From positions 1-64,000 of the forward strand of contig JAGLDH010000008.1 of assembly GCA_023145835.1 (NCBI GenBank): DNA of 64,000 nt. Reading direction: 5' to 3'. The translations under genes and the position numbers were made by a program. The first letter of the stretch is position 1, and every line of letters starts with the position of its first letter. Shown piece by piece: positions 45,236 to 54,531 of this stretch. The notes below the pieces were generated by a model. The model was not told where the DNA came from. It ran no database searches and saw only the letters and a list, made by a program, of their open reading frames with translations. This stretch comes from Methylococcales bacterium. Lineage in GTDB: Bacteria > Pseudomonadota > Gammaproteobacteria > Methylococcales > Methylomonadaceae.

Positions 45236-47041
45236 ATGAATAATAATTATTGGCAACATGGTTTAATAGGCGAAGTTGTTTCTAATGTAAATCAGAGCTG
45301 CCATATTGTTAACTTATATACTGGGCAAGCTTATGATATTTATACTGAAATTGAGAATCTAAATATATCTACAGGACAAATTATACAGTTTATTTTGGTT
45401 GAAGATATCCCAAAAGAAATCACCTTACTCGCTTCAAGTGGAAGTGCTCAGGCACAATTGTATAAAATTGTTGCAGAGAAAAAACTAATGCCGTTTTTTT
45501 CATCATCCATTCAAGCTGAAGTAGAAGAAATTCTAATTGATACTGGGATTGATGACCCTATATTAGATAACCAAGAGATGTTGGCTTTTTGTACGATTGA
45601 TGGTGCAGATACTCTAGATCTTGATCAGGCATTACACGTAGAAAAAACACAGACTGGATATAAAGTTAGGTATGCAATAGCGGATGCAGCATATTATATA
45701 AAACCAGGATCTGCATTATTTGAAGAAGCATTAAAACGAGGAACAAGTTATTATTTACCTGGATTAATGATTCCCATGTTACCTCGAAAACTATGCGTGG
45801 ATGTGATTTCATTAAACGAAAATGTATCTCGAAGAGCGGTTGTCTTTGAAATCATTTTGGATTTCAACGGACATCATATAAAAACTAATATTGTTCGAGC
45901 AAGGATAAAAAGCTGTGGCAAACTTTCTTTTAAGGAAGTAGAAAATTTTTTTGAAAGACCCGCTGAATCGATAAGGAATGATAAACAATTGGCAACAAGT
46001 CTTACCTTGTTTAAAGAAGTTGGACTTCTGAGATTAAAGCTTGCAGAAGAGAGAAATATAGCGCGTTTCCATCGGACAGAGGTAAATATTAAGCTAGGCA
46101 AAGATGGATTGGTTTTTAATCTATTAGACAATGTTAGAAATGATGTTGAGCTGTATAACGAACAATTTTCTTTACTTTGTAATATTGCTGGAGCCCAATT
46201 ATTAGCTGAAAAAGATGAATCATTTACTAAGTTCATTCAGCCAATTTATAAAGTACATCCCCCACCAGATAGTGACAAGTTAAAACAATTTGAAGATTCA
46301 ATTAAACAACTAATTCAAGTGCATGGGTTAGATGCTAAATGTTGGCATTGGCATAATAGTGGAGATGTAACCTTATCTGAATACTTAAAAAAACTTCCAG
46401 AAATCGGAGCAGAAAGTAGAATCACACAAGCGATTCATAGACAAGCATTATTAATGAATAATCGATCTTCATTTTCTGAAAAACCAGGGAGACATTTTGG
46501 GGTAGGAGCTGATGTTTATGCTAGGTTTTCCGCTCCTATGAGAGAAATTGTGGGGGTTTTTTTACATAAGGAACTTATGGAAAAAATTGTCGGTTGTGAT
46601 TCACAGTGCTCTGATAAGCAAGATAAAATACTTAGGACGCAAATAATTCAAGAAGCTAATCGAGCAAAAAATATTCAACGTCAATTAACCAATGAAGCTA
46701 ACTTGTTGGTTATAGATCAGATCTTTACTGCTGATTATGAGCGTTCAAAAGAGAGTGTTCCATTACATACAGGAACAGTAATAGGGTTAGGACGAGATAA
46801 ACTCTATATTTTACTTGATGATATTTCGATTGAAATAAAACTATACATTCGTCCATTAGAAGTTCTTTGGAAAGTTCCTCTTAAAATAGACAGTGATCAA
46901 TTGTCGTTAATTAATAGTGATAGTCAAGAAAGAATAGTGAGTCTGGGTGATGAAGTAGAAATATCTGTTATTGACAAAGACCAAGGTAAACATCGTTGGA
47001 TTTTTCAATTAATTAATAAAGAGCCGTTTGCTCGAAATTAA
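45236..47041 (+). CDS. RNB-domain ribonuclease (RNase II/R-type, DLDQ variant)
   Basis: A 601-residue RNB protein. The catalytic metal-site segment reads TIDGADTLDLDQAL, where E. coli RNase II has TIDSASTEDMDDAL, so the last of the four aspartates is glutamine. Later RNB blocks YYLPGLMIPMLPRKL, SLNENVSRRAV and the ARFSAPMRE motif near the end are present. The DLDQ form is known to me from other RNB proteins. There is no obvious S1 domain of full RNase R length. It starts 136 bases after the DUF533 stop and is followed by a DUF389 gene after 9 bases. Confidence 0.82.
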   Translation: MNNNYWQHGLIGEVVSNVNQSCHIVNLYTGQAYDIYTEIENLNISTGQIIQFILVEDIPKEITLLASSGSAQAQLYKIVAEKKLMPFFSSSIQAEVEEILIDTGIDDPILDNQEMLAFCTIDGADTLDLDQALHVEKTQTGYKVRYAIADAAYYIKPGSALFEEALKRGTSYYLPGLMIPMLPRKLCVDVISLNENVSRRAVVFEIILDFNGHHIKTNIVRARIKSCGKLSFKEVENFFERPAESIRNDKQLATSLTLFKEVGLLRLKLAEERNIARFHRTEVNIKLGKDGLVFNLLDNVRNDVELYNEQFSLLCNIAGAQLLAEKDESFTKFIQPIYKVHPPPDSDKLKQFEDSIKQLIQVHGLDAKCWHWHNSGDVTLSEYLKKLPEIGAESRITQAIHRQALLMNNRSSFSEKPGRHFGVGADVYARFSAPMREIVGVFLHKELMEKIVGCDSQCSDKQDKILRTQIIQEANRAKNIQRQLTNEANLLVIDQIFTADYERSKESVPLHTGTVIGLGRDKLYILLDDISIEIKLYIRPLEVLWKVPLKIDSDQLSLINSDSQERIVSLGDEVEISVIDKDQGKHRWIFQLINKEPFARN

Positions 47042-47050
47042 ATAGACATT

Positions 47051-48976
47051 ATGAGTGAGTCCACAAAAATTTATCTTATCTATTCACCTGCCGTGGAAGA
47101 TCGGCTAGAATTAGTGATCCAGCATGAGTTAATTGTTGAACAAAATATTAACGTTAGAAATGTAAAGCTGTCAGAAATGTCTTCTATACATATTCATGAT
47201 GGATTAAATCATGCTTTGTTATGGGTTGAGCAAAAAGATTATCCTCAAGCACTACAGATTGCTTATCAGAAAAAAATGTCACTTGGTTTTTTACCTGTTA
47301 CAGGGGATAAGCTGTCACAATTCTTGAAAAATTTAGATTTACCAGAAAAATTTAATGATTGTTTAGAAGAGGCTCTACATGAAAAACCTTTTCCTATGGA
47401 TTTGATTGAATGTAATGGCGAAATTGTTATCAATGGCGTTAATTTAGAAAATCAAACTACAATGTCGGAATTTGTTGGTGACAGTAATGACTGTACTGGT
47501 ATTAACAAAATAAAATTTCAGTTTACACGTTTTTTTCATGCATTTTCTTTAACACCTCATCCAGTGACCATTGTTACAGGCAAAGAAAAAAAACTAACAA
47601 CAGCTATTACTGGCATGGTATTGCTGGATTTCCACAAAAAAGGCGCGTTATTAAATCAGTTTAAAGAGTCAATCTCATTAAGGGATAGACGTATATCTGT
47701 GGTGTTCTTTGCACCTCAATCTATTTTGTCGTACTTACATTTATCTTTTTCTGGTTTTTTATCAACTAAAAAGCAAAACTTGTTTCAACAACTGGGCTAT
47801 ATCCGAACAGAGTCATTAATGATTCAAACATCGGTTGATACTCATTATTTAGTTAACAATAAACCTTTAACAACGCGGGAGTTACATCTTAAAACATTAA
47901 GTGATGGGCTTTTTGTTAATGCTGGAGAGGCATTTAGAAAAAGACAAGAATTTAGTGATGACAAAGAAAATATTAGTTGTGATTATTTACCACAACAAGA
48001 AGATAGGGTTAAATATTTAAGTGGGACGCTACCTTTTTTTCCTCATGCAGTGGAGACAGATTTTAAAGAGCTGTTTCTGACTTTAAAAGAGAGTGCTAAC
48101 ATGAGTGGTACCTACATTTTGTTAATGGTACTGAGTTCATTGTTGGCTACATTAGGTCTGTTTTTAAATAGTCCTTCTGTCGTTATTGGCGCAATGGTTT
48201 TAGCGCCCTTGATGTCGCCCATTATTTCTGGGTCGATGGGGATGCTACGTTCTGATTTAGAATTAAGTAGGAAAGCATTTTCTACTTTATTTATAGGAAT
48301 GATGACGGCACTATCATTGTCTGCTTTAATGGCTTATATTTTACCTTTTCAAGATCTGACGAATGAAATTGAAGGCCGCTTACATCCGTCAACTTTAGAT
48401 TTGTTGGTTGCTGTATTGTCGGGTGTCGCAGGTGCTTTTGCTAATGCAAATGAGAATATAGCTAAAAGTTTACCCGGTGTCGCCATAGCGGTGGCATTAG
48501 TGCCTCCTCTTTGTGTTTCAGGGATAGGGATAGGCTGGTTAAATTATGAAGTTTTTTACGGGGCTATGTTACTTTTTTTAACCAACTTAACGGGCATCAT
48601 CATGGCTGCTGGATTGTCATTTATGGTCATGGGGTTTGCTCCATTTTCTAGAGCCAAGAAAGGTATTATGATTTCGGTTTTTTTAGTTGCTATGATTTCT
48701 GTCCCATTATTTCTTTCTTTTGAAAATATGCAGAAAATGGCAGAAGTCAAAAAGCAGCTACATAGCCAAAATTATGAGATTTCAGGGCACACTTTACAAT
48801 TAAGGAATATAAAGCTGCGTGCAGGAACTCCTTTAAGAGTCAGTGCTGATTTATTAAGTACGCAAATGCTTGATGCTAAGTTATTGAGCCAGTTTGAACA
48901 ACAGTTGTCAATTCAGTTGAAGCAGCCCGTTAAAGTCAATTTTTCGGTTCATATGATTACTGAGCGCTATTTATAG
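47051..48976 (+). CDS. DUF389 membrane protein with DAGK-like N-terminal region
   Basis: Residues 1 to about 290 are soluble. The segment GFLPVTGDKLSQFLKNLDLP and the later DLIECNGEIVINGVNLEN recall diacylglycerol/lipid kinase folds, but the nucleotide-binding GGDGT is not seen. From about 345 the protein is the DUF389 (TIGR00341) membrane domain: GTYILLMVLSSLLATLGL, SPSVVIGAMVLAPLMSPI, SGVAGAFANANENI, with eight or so spans. A C-terminal soluble tail of 90 residues follows. Function of the family is not known. It begins 9 bases after the RNB gene. Confidence 0.75.
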   Translation: MSESTKIYLIYSPAVEDRLELVIQHELIVEQNINVRNVKLSEMSSIHIHDGLNHALLWVEQKDYPQALQIAYQKKMSLGFLPVTGDKLSQFLKNLDLPEKFNDCLEEALHEKPFPMDLIECNGEIVINGVNLENQTTMSEFVGDSNDCTGINKIKFQFTRFFHAFSLTPHPVTIVTGKEKKLTTAITGMVLLDFHKKGALLNQFKESISLRDRRISVVFFAPQSILSYLHLSFSGFLSTKKQNLFQQLGYIRTESLMIQTSVDTHYLVNNKPLTTRELHLKTLSDGLFVNAGEAFRKRQEFSDDKENISCDYLPQQEDRVKYLSGTLPFFPHAVETDFKELFLTLKESANMSGTYILLMVLSSLLATLGLFLNSPSVVIGAMVLAPLMSPIISGSMGMLRSDLELSRKAFSTLFIGMMTALSLSALMAYILPFQDLTNEIEGRLHPSTLDLLVAVLSGVAGAFANANENIAKSLPGVAIAVALVPPLCVSGIGIGWLNYEVFYGAMLLFLTNLTGIIMAAGLSFMVMGFAPFSRAKKGIMISVFLVAMISVPLFLSFENMQKMAEVKKQLHSQNYEISGHTLQLRNIKLRAGTPLRVSADLLSTQMLDAKLLSQFEQQLSIQLKQPVKVNFSVHMITERYL

Positions 48977-49039
48977 TTTTGTTAAAAAAGATGAACTTAC
49001 TATTATGTTAGATAATAGTAAATTCATCGTTGTGAAAGA

Positions 49040-49732
49040 TTATTGCTTGGTCAATGTCCAGGTTCCAGTATCATTTAAGGCTGGCCATTGATAAGAGCCG
49101 CTAAAAGTTTTATTGTCGTTGGAAATAGTGCCATTAAAGCTGATCTCAGATGCAAAGTCTAATAATTCAATAACTAATACAACATTGTTTCCATTTATCT
49201 GCCCTGTCAAATTACCACTAATAGAACCTAGCATACTATCAATGAATATCTCCCCTGTTAACTGGTTTCCATTTTGCGTGAAATCACCTGATAATGGAGC
49301 ATTAAAGTTAGTTGATATATTGCTAGTGGTTGAGCCTATGTAATCTCCAGTAAAAAGCTCTGGTTTTTCTTCTTCTGCAGCTAATATGGACCAAATGCCA
49401 TCAGCACCTAATAATAATTTGACATTATTATAGTTAGTGCTGTTATTGACAGTAACTGTAGGGAAAAAAACTATGCCAGTTAATGAATCATAATTTGAGA
49501 CGCTTGCTGAACTATTGTTTATCGTATTGTTTTCAGGTTCTGCAGCCAATATTGACCATATTTTATTTGCGTTTAATAACAATTGGACATTGTTATATGC
49601 AACGTTGTTGTCAACAGTGACTCTAGGGAAAAAAACAATGCTGCTTGCTACATCATAATTAGGGTTTGCTGCAAAGACACAGTTAGATATAAAGATTAAT
49701 AGGATAAAAATTTTTTTCATTTTATATTCCAT
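49040..49732 (-). CDS. Secreted protein with duplicated repeat and lipocalin-like tail
   Basis: A 230-residue hypothetical protein. The N-terminus (MKKIFILLIFISNCVFAANP) is a signal peptide cleaved after residue 22-24; MKKIF at 49720 may be the start rather than MEYKMKK. The mature part has two tandem copies of about 43 residues (IVFFPRVTVDN...NNVQLLL...IWSILAAEPE and IVFFPTVTVNN...NNVKLLL...IWSILAAEEE). A beta-rich C-terminal region follows with GDYIGSTTS and several TGxxxG-like turns. I recognise no family. It is isolated between operons. Confidence 0.6.
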   Translation of the reverse strand: MEYKMKKIFILLIFISNCVFAANPNYDVASSIVFFPRVTVDNNVAYNNVQLLLNANKIWSILAAEPENNTINNSSASVSNYDSLTGIVFFPTVTVNNSTNYNNVKLLLGADGIWSILAAEEEKPELFTGDYIGSTTSNISTNFNAPLSGDFTQNGNQLTGEIFIDSMLGSISGNLTGQINGNNVVLVIELLDFASEISFNGTISNDNKTFSGSYQWPALNDTGTWTLTKQ

Positions 49733-49824
49733 GTTCAGAGGTGTATATGGAAAGTTAGTCTAAATTAGTAATAAAACAAGTTACTATTCTTGATTTTACA
49801 GGGAAACTGAGCTTAAAAATATAC

Positions 49825-50027
49825 CTGATGAGAAAGAATCTTCAGCCAAAATATATTCCACTAATAAATAAGACCTAATAGTTTCCGACCATAACCTACA
49901 AAAGGCTTTCTAGCTTATGAACCCTCTCGAAATTCCATTTTCCTCGTTGGCTAGGTATTCCACTGTTTCATCGCTGAAATTGATTTATAGAGAGTTCTCC
50001 GTGTTTGGCTGAAGATTCTTTTAATCA
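49825..50027. mobile_element. 203-bp MITE-like element with 18-26 bp inverted repeats
   Basis: AAAGAATCTTCAGCCAAA (49833-49850) and its exact reverse complement (50004-50021) bound a roughly 190-bp segment. CTGAT/ATCAG extends the arms outwards after a short mismatch, to 49825 and 50027. The interior contains no intact ORF. In minus orientation one short reading (FSDETVEYLANEENG) looks like the edge of a lost gene. No target duplication is clear. Confidence 0.65.
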
Positions 50028-50185
50028 GTAAAATATATGTAAATAGAAGGCAGTTTGATTGATTTTTATCTTGGAGCTATGAAATGTATTAAAGAATCAT
50101 AAAATTAAAGAAAAAGGCTTTTGGTGGGGGTTGAATAAAGATGGCATAATAAGCATAATCAAATCATTATATTTACAAATACTAT

Positions 50186-51163
50186 ATGTTGTTCAATATT
50201 GTTGCTTTAGTTGTCGGACTGGTCGTATTAGTTATTTCGGCAGATAAATTCATCACTGGTACTGTCACGATTGCAAGAAAGTTAGGAATATCACCCTTGT
50301 TAATAGGGTTAACGATTGTTGGGTTAGGAACATCTGCGCCAGAAATATTGGTTTCTGCCATTGCATCTTGGCAAGGAAATACAGGTTTAGCAGTGGGTAA
50401 TGCATTAGGGTCAAATATCGCTAATGTTGGGTTGATTCTTGGGTGTACAGCCCTTATATCTCCATTAGCATTTAAGTCAGAATTACTTAGACGAGAATTA
50501 CCTATTTTAATAGTTGTTAGTTTTATTTGTTATTTTTTAGCTTTTGATGGATTAACTAAAGTTGACGGTATTATTATGTTAATGATGCTTGCAGCTTTTT
50601 TAAGTTGGTTAATTCATTCTGCCAGACAAGATCAGAAAAAAAAATCTTTACATGATCCATTGGCAGAGGAGTTGATCAATGAAATGCCCGTAGATGTTTC
50701 TGAGAAAAAAGCATGGATATATTTTTCTGCTGGGTTAATAGGATTATTAGTAAGTTCAAGGCTCTTAGTTTGGGCAGCTGTTAATATTGCTGAATATTAT
50801 GGAGTGAGTGATTTGGTGATTGGACTAACTATCGTTGCATTAGGTACTAGTTTGCCAGAGTTAGCTGCATCTATTAGTAGTGTATTAAAAAATGAGGATG
50901 AGCTCGCTGTAGGTAATGTTATTGGGTCTAATATGTACAATCTATTGGCAGTCTTTTCATTACCTGGGTTAATAGCGCCTGGCCCAGTTGCTGAAACTGT
51001 TCTAAATCGTGATTTCCCTGTTATGTTGGGCTTTACGGGTATTTTATTTATTTTAGGATATGGGTTGACAAAATCTGGACATATTAACCGCCTGGAAGGA
51101 GGAGGATTGTTACTGGGATATTTTGTCTACCAGTGGATAGTCTATCAAAGTGCAACCCTTTAA
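50186..51163 (+). CDS. yrbG: Calcium/sodium antiporter (YrbG-type CaCA)
   Basis: An integral membrane cation/Ca2+ exchanger, 325 residues with about ten spans. The two alpha-repeats are clear: GLGTSAPEILVSAIASWQGN with GNALGSNIANVGLILG near residues 50-100, and ALGTSLPELAASISS with GNVIGSNMYNLL in the second half. It leads the kdsD-lpt-rpoN gene block, exactly where yrbG lies in E. coli. Its stop overlaps the kdsD start by one base. Confidence 0.93.
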   Translation: MLFNIVALVVGLVVLVISADKFITGTVTIARKLGISPLLIGLTIVGLGTSAPEILVSAIASWQGNTGLAVGNALGSNIANVGLILGCTALISPLAFKSELLRRELPILIVVSFICYFLAFDGLTKVDGIIMLMMLAAFLSWLIHSARQDQKKKSLHDPLAEELINEMPVDVSEKKAWIYFSAGLIGLLVSSRLLVWAAVNIAEYYGVSDLVIGLTIVALGTSLPELAASISSVLKNEDELAVGNVIGSNMYNLLAVFSLPGLIAPGPVAETVLNRDFPVMLGFTGILFILGYGLTKSGHINRLEGGGLLLGYFVYQWIVYQSATL

Positions 51164-52143
51164 TGATGGATACTCAAGATCAAAACCTTATAGACTTAGG
51201 GTTAGCTGTCATAAATACTGAGGCAAAAGCAGTGAGTGCATTAGAGCAAAAAATTAATCATGACTTTGTTCATGCATGCCACTTGATGCTTAATTGTAAA
51301 GGAAGAGTCATTGTGACTGGGATGGGTAAGTCTGGTCATATTGCTGGAAAGATCGCAGCGACATTAGCAAGTACTGGGACACCTGCTTTTTTTGTTCACT
51401 CTGGTGAAGCGAGTCATGGTGATTTAGGGATGATTACTTCTCAAGATGTTGTCTTGGCACTGTCTAATTCAGGGGAGACAGGAGAGGTATTAACAATTTT
51501 GCCTATTATTAAACGGATAGATGTTCCTTTTATTGCGATGACAGGAAACCCTGAATCAGCATTGGCAAAGTTTTCAACTGTACACCTTGATGTTGCTGTA
51601 GAGCAGGAAGCCTGCCCTTTAGGGCTTGCCCCTACATCAAGCACAACTGCAGCTTTAGTAATGGGAGATGCATTAGCCGTTTCTTTGTTGGAAACAAAAG
51701 GTTTTACTCGAGATGATTTTGCACTGTCTCATCCTGGTGGTAGTTTAGGTAAACGTTTATTGTTAATGGTCAATGATGTAATGCACTCTGGAAGAGACGT
51801 TCCTTCTGTATTTAAAAATGCTTTGGTAAGTGATGCTTTGTTAGAAATGACAGAAAAAAAACTAGGGATGACAGCTGTTATTAATCAAGAAAATCAGGTT
51901 GTTGGTATGTTTACAGATGGTGATTTAAGACGAATGATAGGAAAAAATCTTGATATTCATAAAACCAAAATAGCAGATGTGATGACTTCTAATTGCATGG
52001 TTATTAAAGCTGATATTCTAGCTGCTGAAGCCATGAAAGTAATGCAACAGAAAAGAATTAATGCTCTTTTGATTGTTGATGAACAAAATAAATTATCTGG
52101 AGCTTTGAATATGCATGACTTAATACGTGCTGGAATAGTGTAG
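51163..52143 (+). CDS. kdsD: D-arabinose 5-phosphate isomerase KdsD
   Basis: KdsD converts ribulose 5-phosphate to arabinose 5-phosphate, the precursor of the LPS sugar Kdo. The SIS domain contains VIVTGMGKSGHIAGKIAATL, ASHGDLGM and LALSNSGET, and the second half carries two CBS domains (MHSGRDVPSV and IADVMTSN). ATG at 51163 gives MMDTQDQN and 326 residues, matching E. coli (328). kdsC follows immediately. Confidence 0.95.
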   Translation: MMDTQDQNLIDLGLAVINTEAKAVSALEQKINHDFVHACHLMLNCKGRVIVTGMGKSGHIAGKIAATLASTGTPAFFVHSGEASHGDLGMITSQDVVLALSNSGETGEVLTILPIIKRIDVPFIAMTGNPESALAKFSTVHLDVAVEQEACPLGLAPTSSTTAALVMGDALAVSLLETKGFTRDDFALSHPGGSLGKRLLLMVNDVMHSGRDVPSVFKNALVSDALLEMTEKKLGMTAVINQENQVVGMFTDGDLRRMIGKNLDIHKTKIADVMTSNCMVIKADILAAEAMKVMQQKRINALLIVDEQNKLSGALNMHDLIRAGIV

Positions 52144-52668
52144 ATGCAAGAAATTATTGAGAAAGCCAAAAAGTTAAAATTATTGATTCTTGATGTTGAT
52201 GGGGTTTTAACAGATGGACGTTTGTTTTTTGATGATCAGGGTAAAGAGTATAAATGTTTTCATGCACGTGATGGACATGGAATCAAACTTTTGCGTGAAA
52301 CAGGCGTTGAGATCGCTGTAATTTCTGGTCGAAAATCTAACTCTGTTTCAATACGAATGAATAACTTAGGTGTTGAACATGTCTATCAAGGACATGAAAA
52401 TAAAATTGCAGCATTTAATGAAATTATTCAAAAAATGTCACTGAAACCAGAACAAGTTGCTCATGTTGGCGATGATTTATTAGATTTGCCAATAATGACC
52501 CGAGTTGGGTTGTCTATTGCGGTAGATGATGCAAATGAAGCAGTTAAAGAATATGCTGATTGGTGTACAACGACGATGGGAGGACTTGGGGCTGTTAGAG
52601 AAGTATGTGATTTTATAATGAAATCTCAAGGAACATTTGACGATATATTAAAGCGTTATTTGCAATGA
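52144..52668 (+). CDS. kdsC: Kdo-8-phosphate phosphatase KdsC
   Basis: A HAD phosphatase that makes free Kdo from Kdo-8-phosphate. The motifs LILDVDGVLTDGRL (nucleophile aspartate), VISGRKS and VGDDLLDLPIM are intact. Length 174 is short, as expected for this C0-type HAD, which lacks a cap. It starts right after the kdsD stop and overlaps lptC by 4 bases. Confidence 0.94.
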   Translation: MQEIIEKAKKLKLLILDVDGVLTDGRLFFDDQGKEYKCFHARDGHGIKLLRETGVEIAVISGRKSNSVSIRMNNLGVEHVYQGHENKIAAFNEIIQKMSLKPEQVAHVGDDLLDLPIMTRVGLSIAVDDANEAVKEYADWCTTTMGGLGAVREVCDFIMKSQGTFDDILKRYLQ

Positions 52669-53231
52669 CAAGCAAACAAATTAGAATTTACTCGATTCTT
52701 TTTATTGTAGGGATTGGTTCTTGGTTAGCAGCCTATTTTTTTGAAGTAAAACAAATCAGTGAGGTTGTCGCTGTAGACCACAGCCCCGATTACTTTAGTA
52801 CGGACTATACTAAAAAAGAAATGGATCAAAATGGAATGCTAAAAAGTGAACTGTATACAGCTAAAATGATTCATTATGGTGATGATAAGACGACAGAGCT
52901 AGATCACCCTGTTATGACATTATACAATTCTGAAGCTCCGCCTTGGATTATTAAATCACAAGGTGGGTGGTTAGCTGCTGATAGAAACCATTTATTACTG
53001 ACAGGTAAAGTTTTTATTAGTAGAGAGGAAACTGAAAATAATACACTGTTTAAAATTAATACCTCTGAGTTAAAGGTAACGTTATCAACTAATTTTGCTA
53101 CAACGGCTAATTGGGCTGAATTAATAGATGGATCAAATAGAACAGAGGGAATAGGGTTAGCAGCTGTTTTTGTAGAACCCCTAAAAATAAAGTTTTTGTC
53201 ACATGTTAAAGGGCGATATGAATTTAATTAA
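52665..53231 (+). CDS. lptC: LPS export protein LptC
   Basis: LptC is the single-span inner-membrane component that passes LPS from LptBFG to LptA. An N-terminal transmembrane helix (about residues 5-26, IYSILFIVGIGSWLAAYF) is followed by a beta-jellyroll with HSPDYFSTDYTK, ARMI-like SELYTAKMIHYGDD and LTGKVFISRE. Length 188 is typical. It overlaps kdsC by 4 bases and lptA by 14 bases. Confidence 0.92.
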   Translation: MTSKQIRIYSILFIVGIGSWLAAYFFEVKQISEVVAVDHSPDYFSTDYTKKEMDQNGMLKSELYTAKMIHYGDDKTTELDHPVMTLYNSEAPPWIIKSQGGWLAADRNHLLLTGKVFISREETENNTLFKINTSELKVTLSTNFATTANWAELIDGSNRTEGIGLAAVFVEPLKIKFLSHVKGRYEFN

Positions 53232-53724
53232 AATTATTATATTTACACTTTTATTTTCATGCAATCATTCTGCATGGGCACTGAAAAGTGATGCAGAGCA
53301 ACCCGTGTTGATAGATTCAAATACTGCAAGTTATGATGATAAAGAGGGAACTAGCACGTATATCGGTAATGTCATTACCGTCCAAGGAAGTTTACATATA
53401 GAGTCAGACAAATTAGTTATTTATTTTATTGATGGCGATATTGATAAAATGGTCTTTACGGGTAAGCCGACTACATTTAGACAGCGTCCAGGAAAGGGAA
53501 AAGAAGAAATTCATGGAGAGGGTTTAACAGGAGAATATTATCCAAATCAGAATAAATTAGTTTTGATTGAAGAAGCTGTTGTTTCCCAAGGAAATAATCG
53601 TTCGGAGAGTCGATTAATAACTTATGATAGCAAAAATTCTATTATTAAAGCAGGAGAGCAATCGTCTGATTCAAAAAGGGTTCATTCCGTGTTTAAACCC
53701 AGAGCGAAAGGAAACAAAAAATAG
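53218..53724 (+). CDS. lptA: Periplasmic LPS-binding protein LptA
   Basis: LptA bridges the periplasm in LPS transport. A signal peptide (MNLIKIIIFTLLFSCNHSAWA) is cleaved near residue 21, followed by the OstA-like jellyroll: VLIDSNTASYDDKEGTSTYIG, then MVFTGKPTTFRQRPG and TGEYYPNQNKLVL. ATG at 53218 is preferred; the frame is open to 53203. Length 168. It is co-translated with lptC and lptB. Confidence 0.94.
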   Translation: MNLIKIIIFTLLFSCNHSAWALKSDAEQPVLIDSNTASYDDKEGTSTYIGNVITVQGSLHIESDKLVIYFIDGDIDKMVFTGKPTTFRQRPGKGKEEIHGEGLTGEYYPNQNKLVLIEEAVVSQGNNRSESRLITYDSKNSIIKAGEQSSDSKRVHSVFKPRAKGNKK

Positions 53725-54450
53725 ATGACTCGATTGACAGGAAAACAACTAGTCAAAAATTATAATAATCGAAATGTTGTTGATGGTGTCACGTTACATG
53801 TAGATACAGGTGAAGTTGTTGGGCTATTGGGGCCAAATGGGGCAGGTAAAACAACTAGTTTTTATATGTTGGTTGGATTAGTTAAGGCTGATAGAGGTGA
53901 AATCTATATCGATGATAAGGATGTGACTTACTACCCAATGCATGATCGAGCTAGGCTTGGTGTTGGATATCTAGCTCAGGAACCTTCGGTTTTTCGTAAA
54001 TTAACTGTTGCTGATAATTTACGAGCAGTGATACAAATTAACTCAAAAATAAGAAAAGGCCAAGCTGAGATATTAATTGATGATTTGTTAGAAGAATTTA
54101 GTATTTCACACTTAAGGAACCAAGTTGCTTTAGGGCTTTCTGGAGGTGAACGTCGACGAGTTGAAATAGCTAGAGCATTAGCTACAGATCCTCAATTTAT
54201 TTTATTAGATGAACCTTTTGCTGGGGTAGATCCTATTTCAGTCATTGATTTACAAAAGATAATTGCACACCTTAAACAAAGAGGGATTGGTGTGCTAATC
54301 ACTGAGCATAAAGTAAGAGCTACCCTAGAAATTTGTGATCGAGCGTATATACTTAATGGTGGGATCGTTATTGCTGAGGGAACAACAAAAGACATCGTAG
54401 CAAATTCAGAGGTTAGGAAAGTATATTTGGGTGATAATTTTAGTCTTTAG
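53725..54450 (+). CDS. lptB: LPS export ABC transporter ATP-binding protein LptB
   Basis: LptB is the ATPase that powers LPS extraction from the inner membrane. It has Walker [10 protein letters not shown], the [15 protein letters not shown] signature, Walker [14 protein letters not shown] and the switch histidine in VLITEHKVR. Length 241 equals E. coli. It starts immediately at the lptA stop. Confidence 0.96.
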   Translation: MTRLTGKQLVKNYNNRNVVDGVTLHVDTGEVVGLLGPNGAGKTTSFYMLVGLVKADRGEIYIDDKDVTYYPMHDRARLGVGYLAQEPSVFRKLTVADNLRAVIQINSKIRKGQAEILIDDLLEEFSISHLRNQVALGLSGGERRRVEIARALATDPQFILLDEPFAGVDPISVIDLQKIIAHLKQRGIGVLITEHKVRATLEICDRAYILNGGIVIAEGTTKDIVANSEVRKVYLGDNFSL

Positions 54451-54531
54451 TTTGTTTCCAAGTGACATATTGATCGTCTGTCAAGATGATCTGTACAAAG
54501 TTGCCAGTGAATTAATTAAGTTAGAGGTTTA

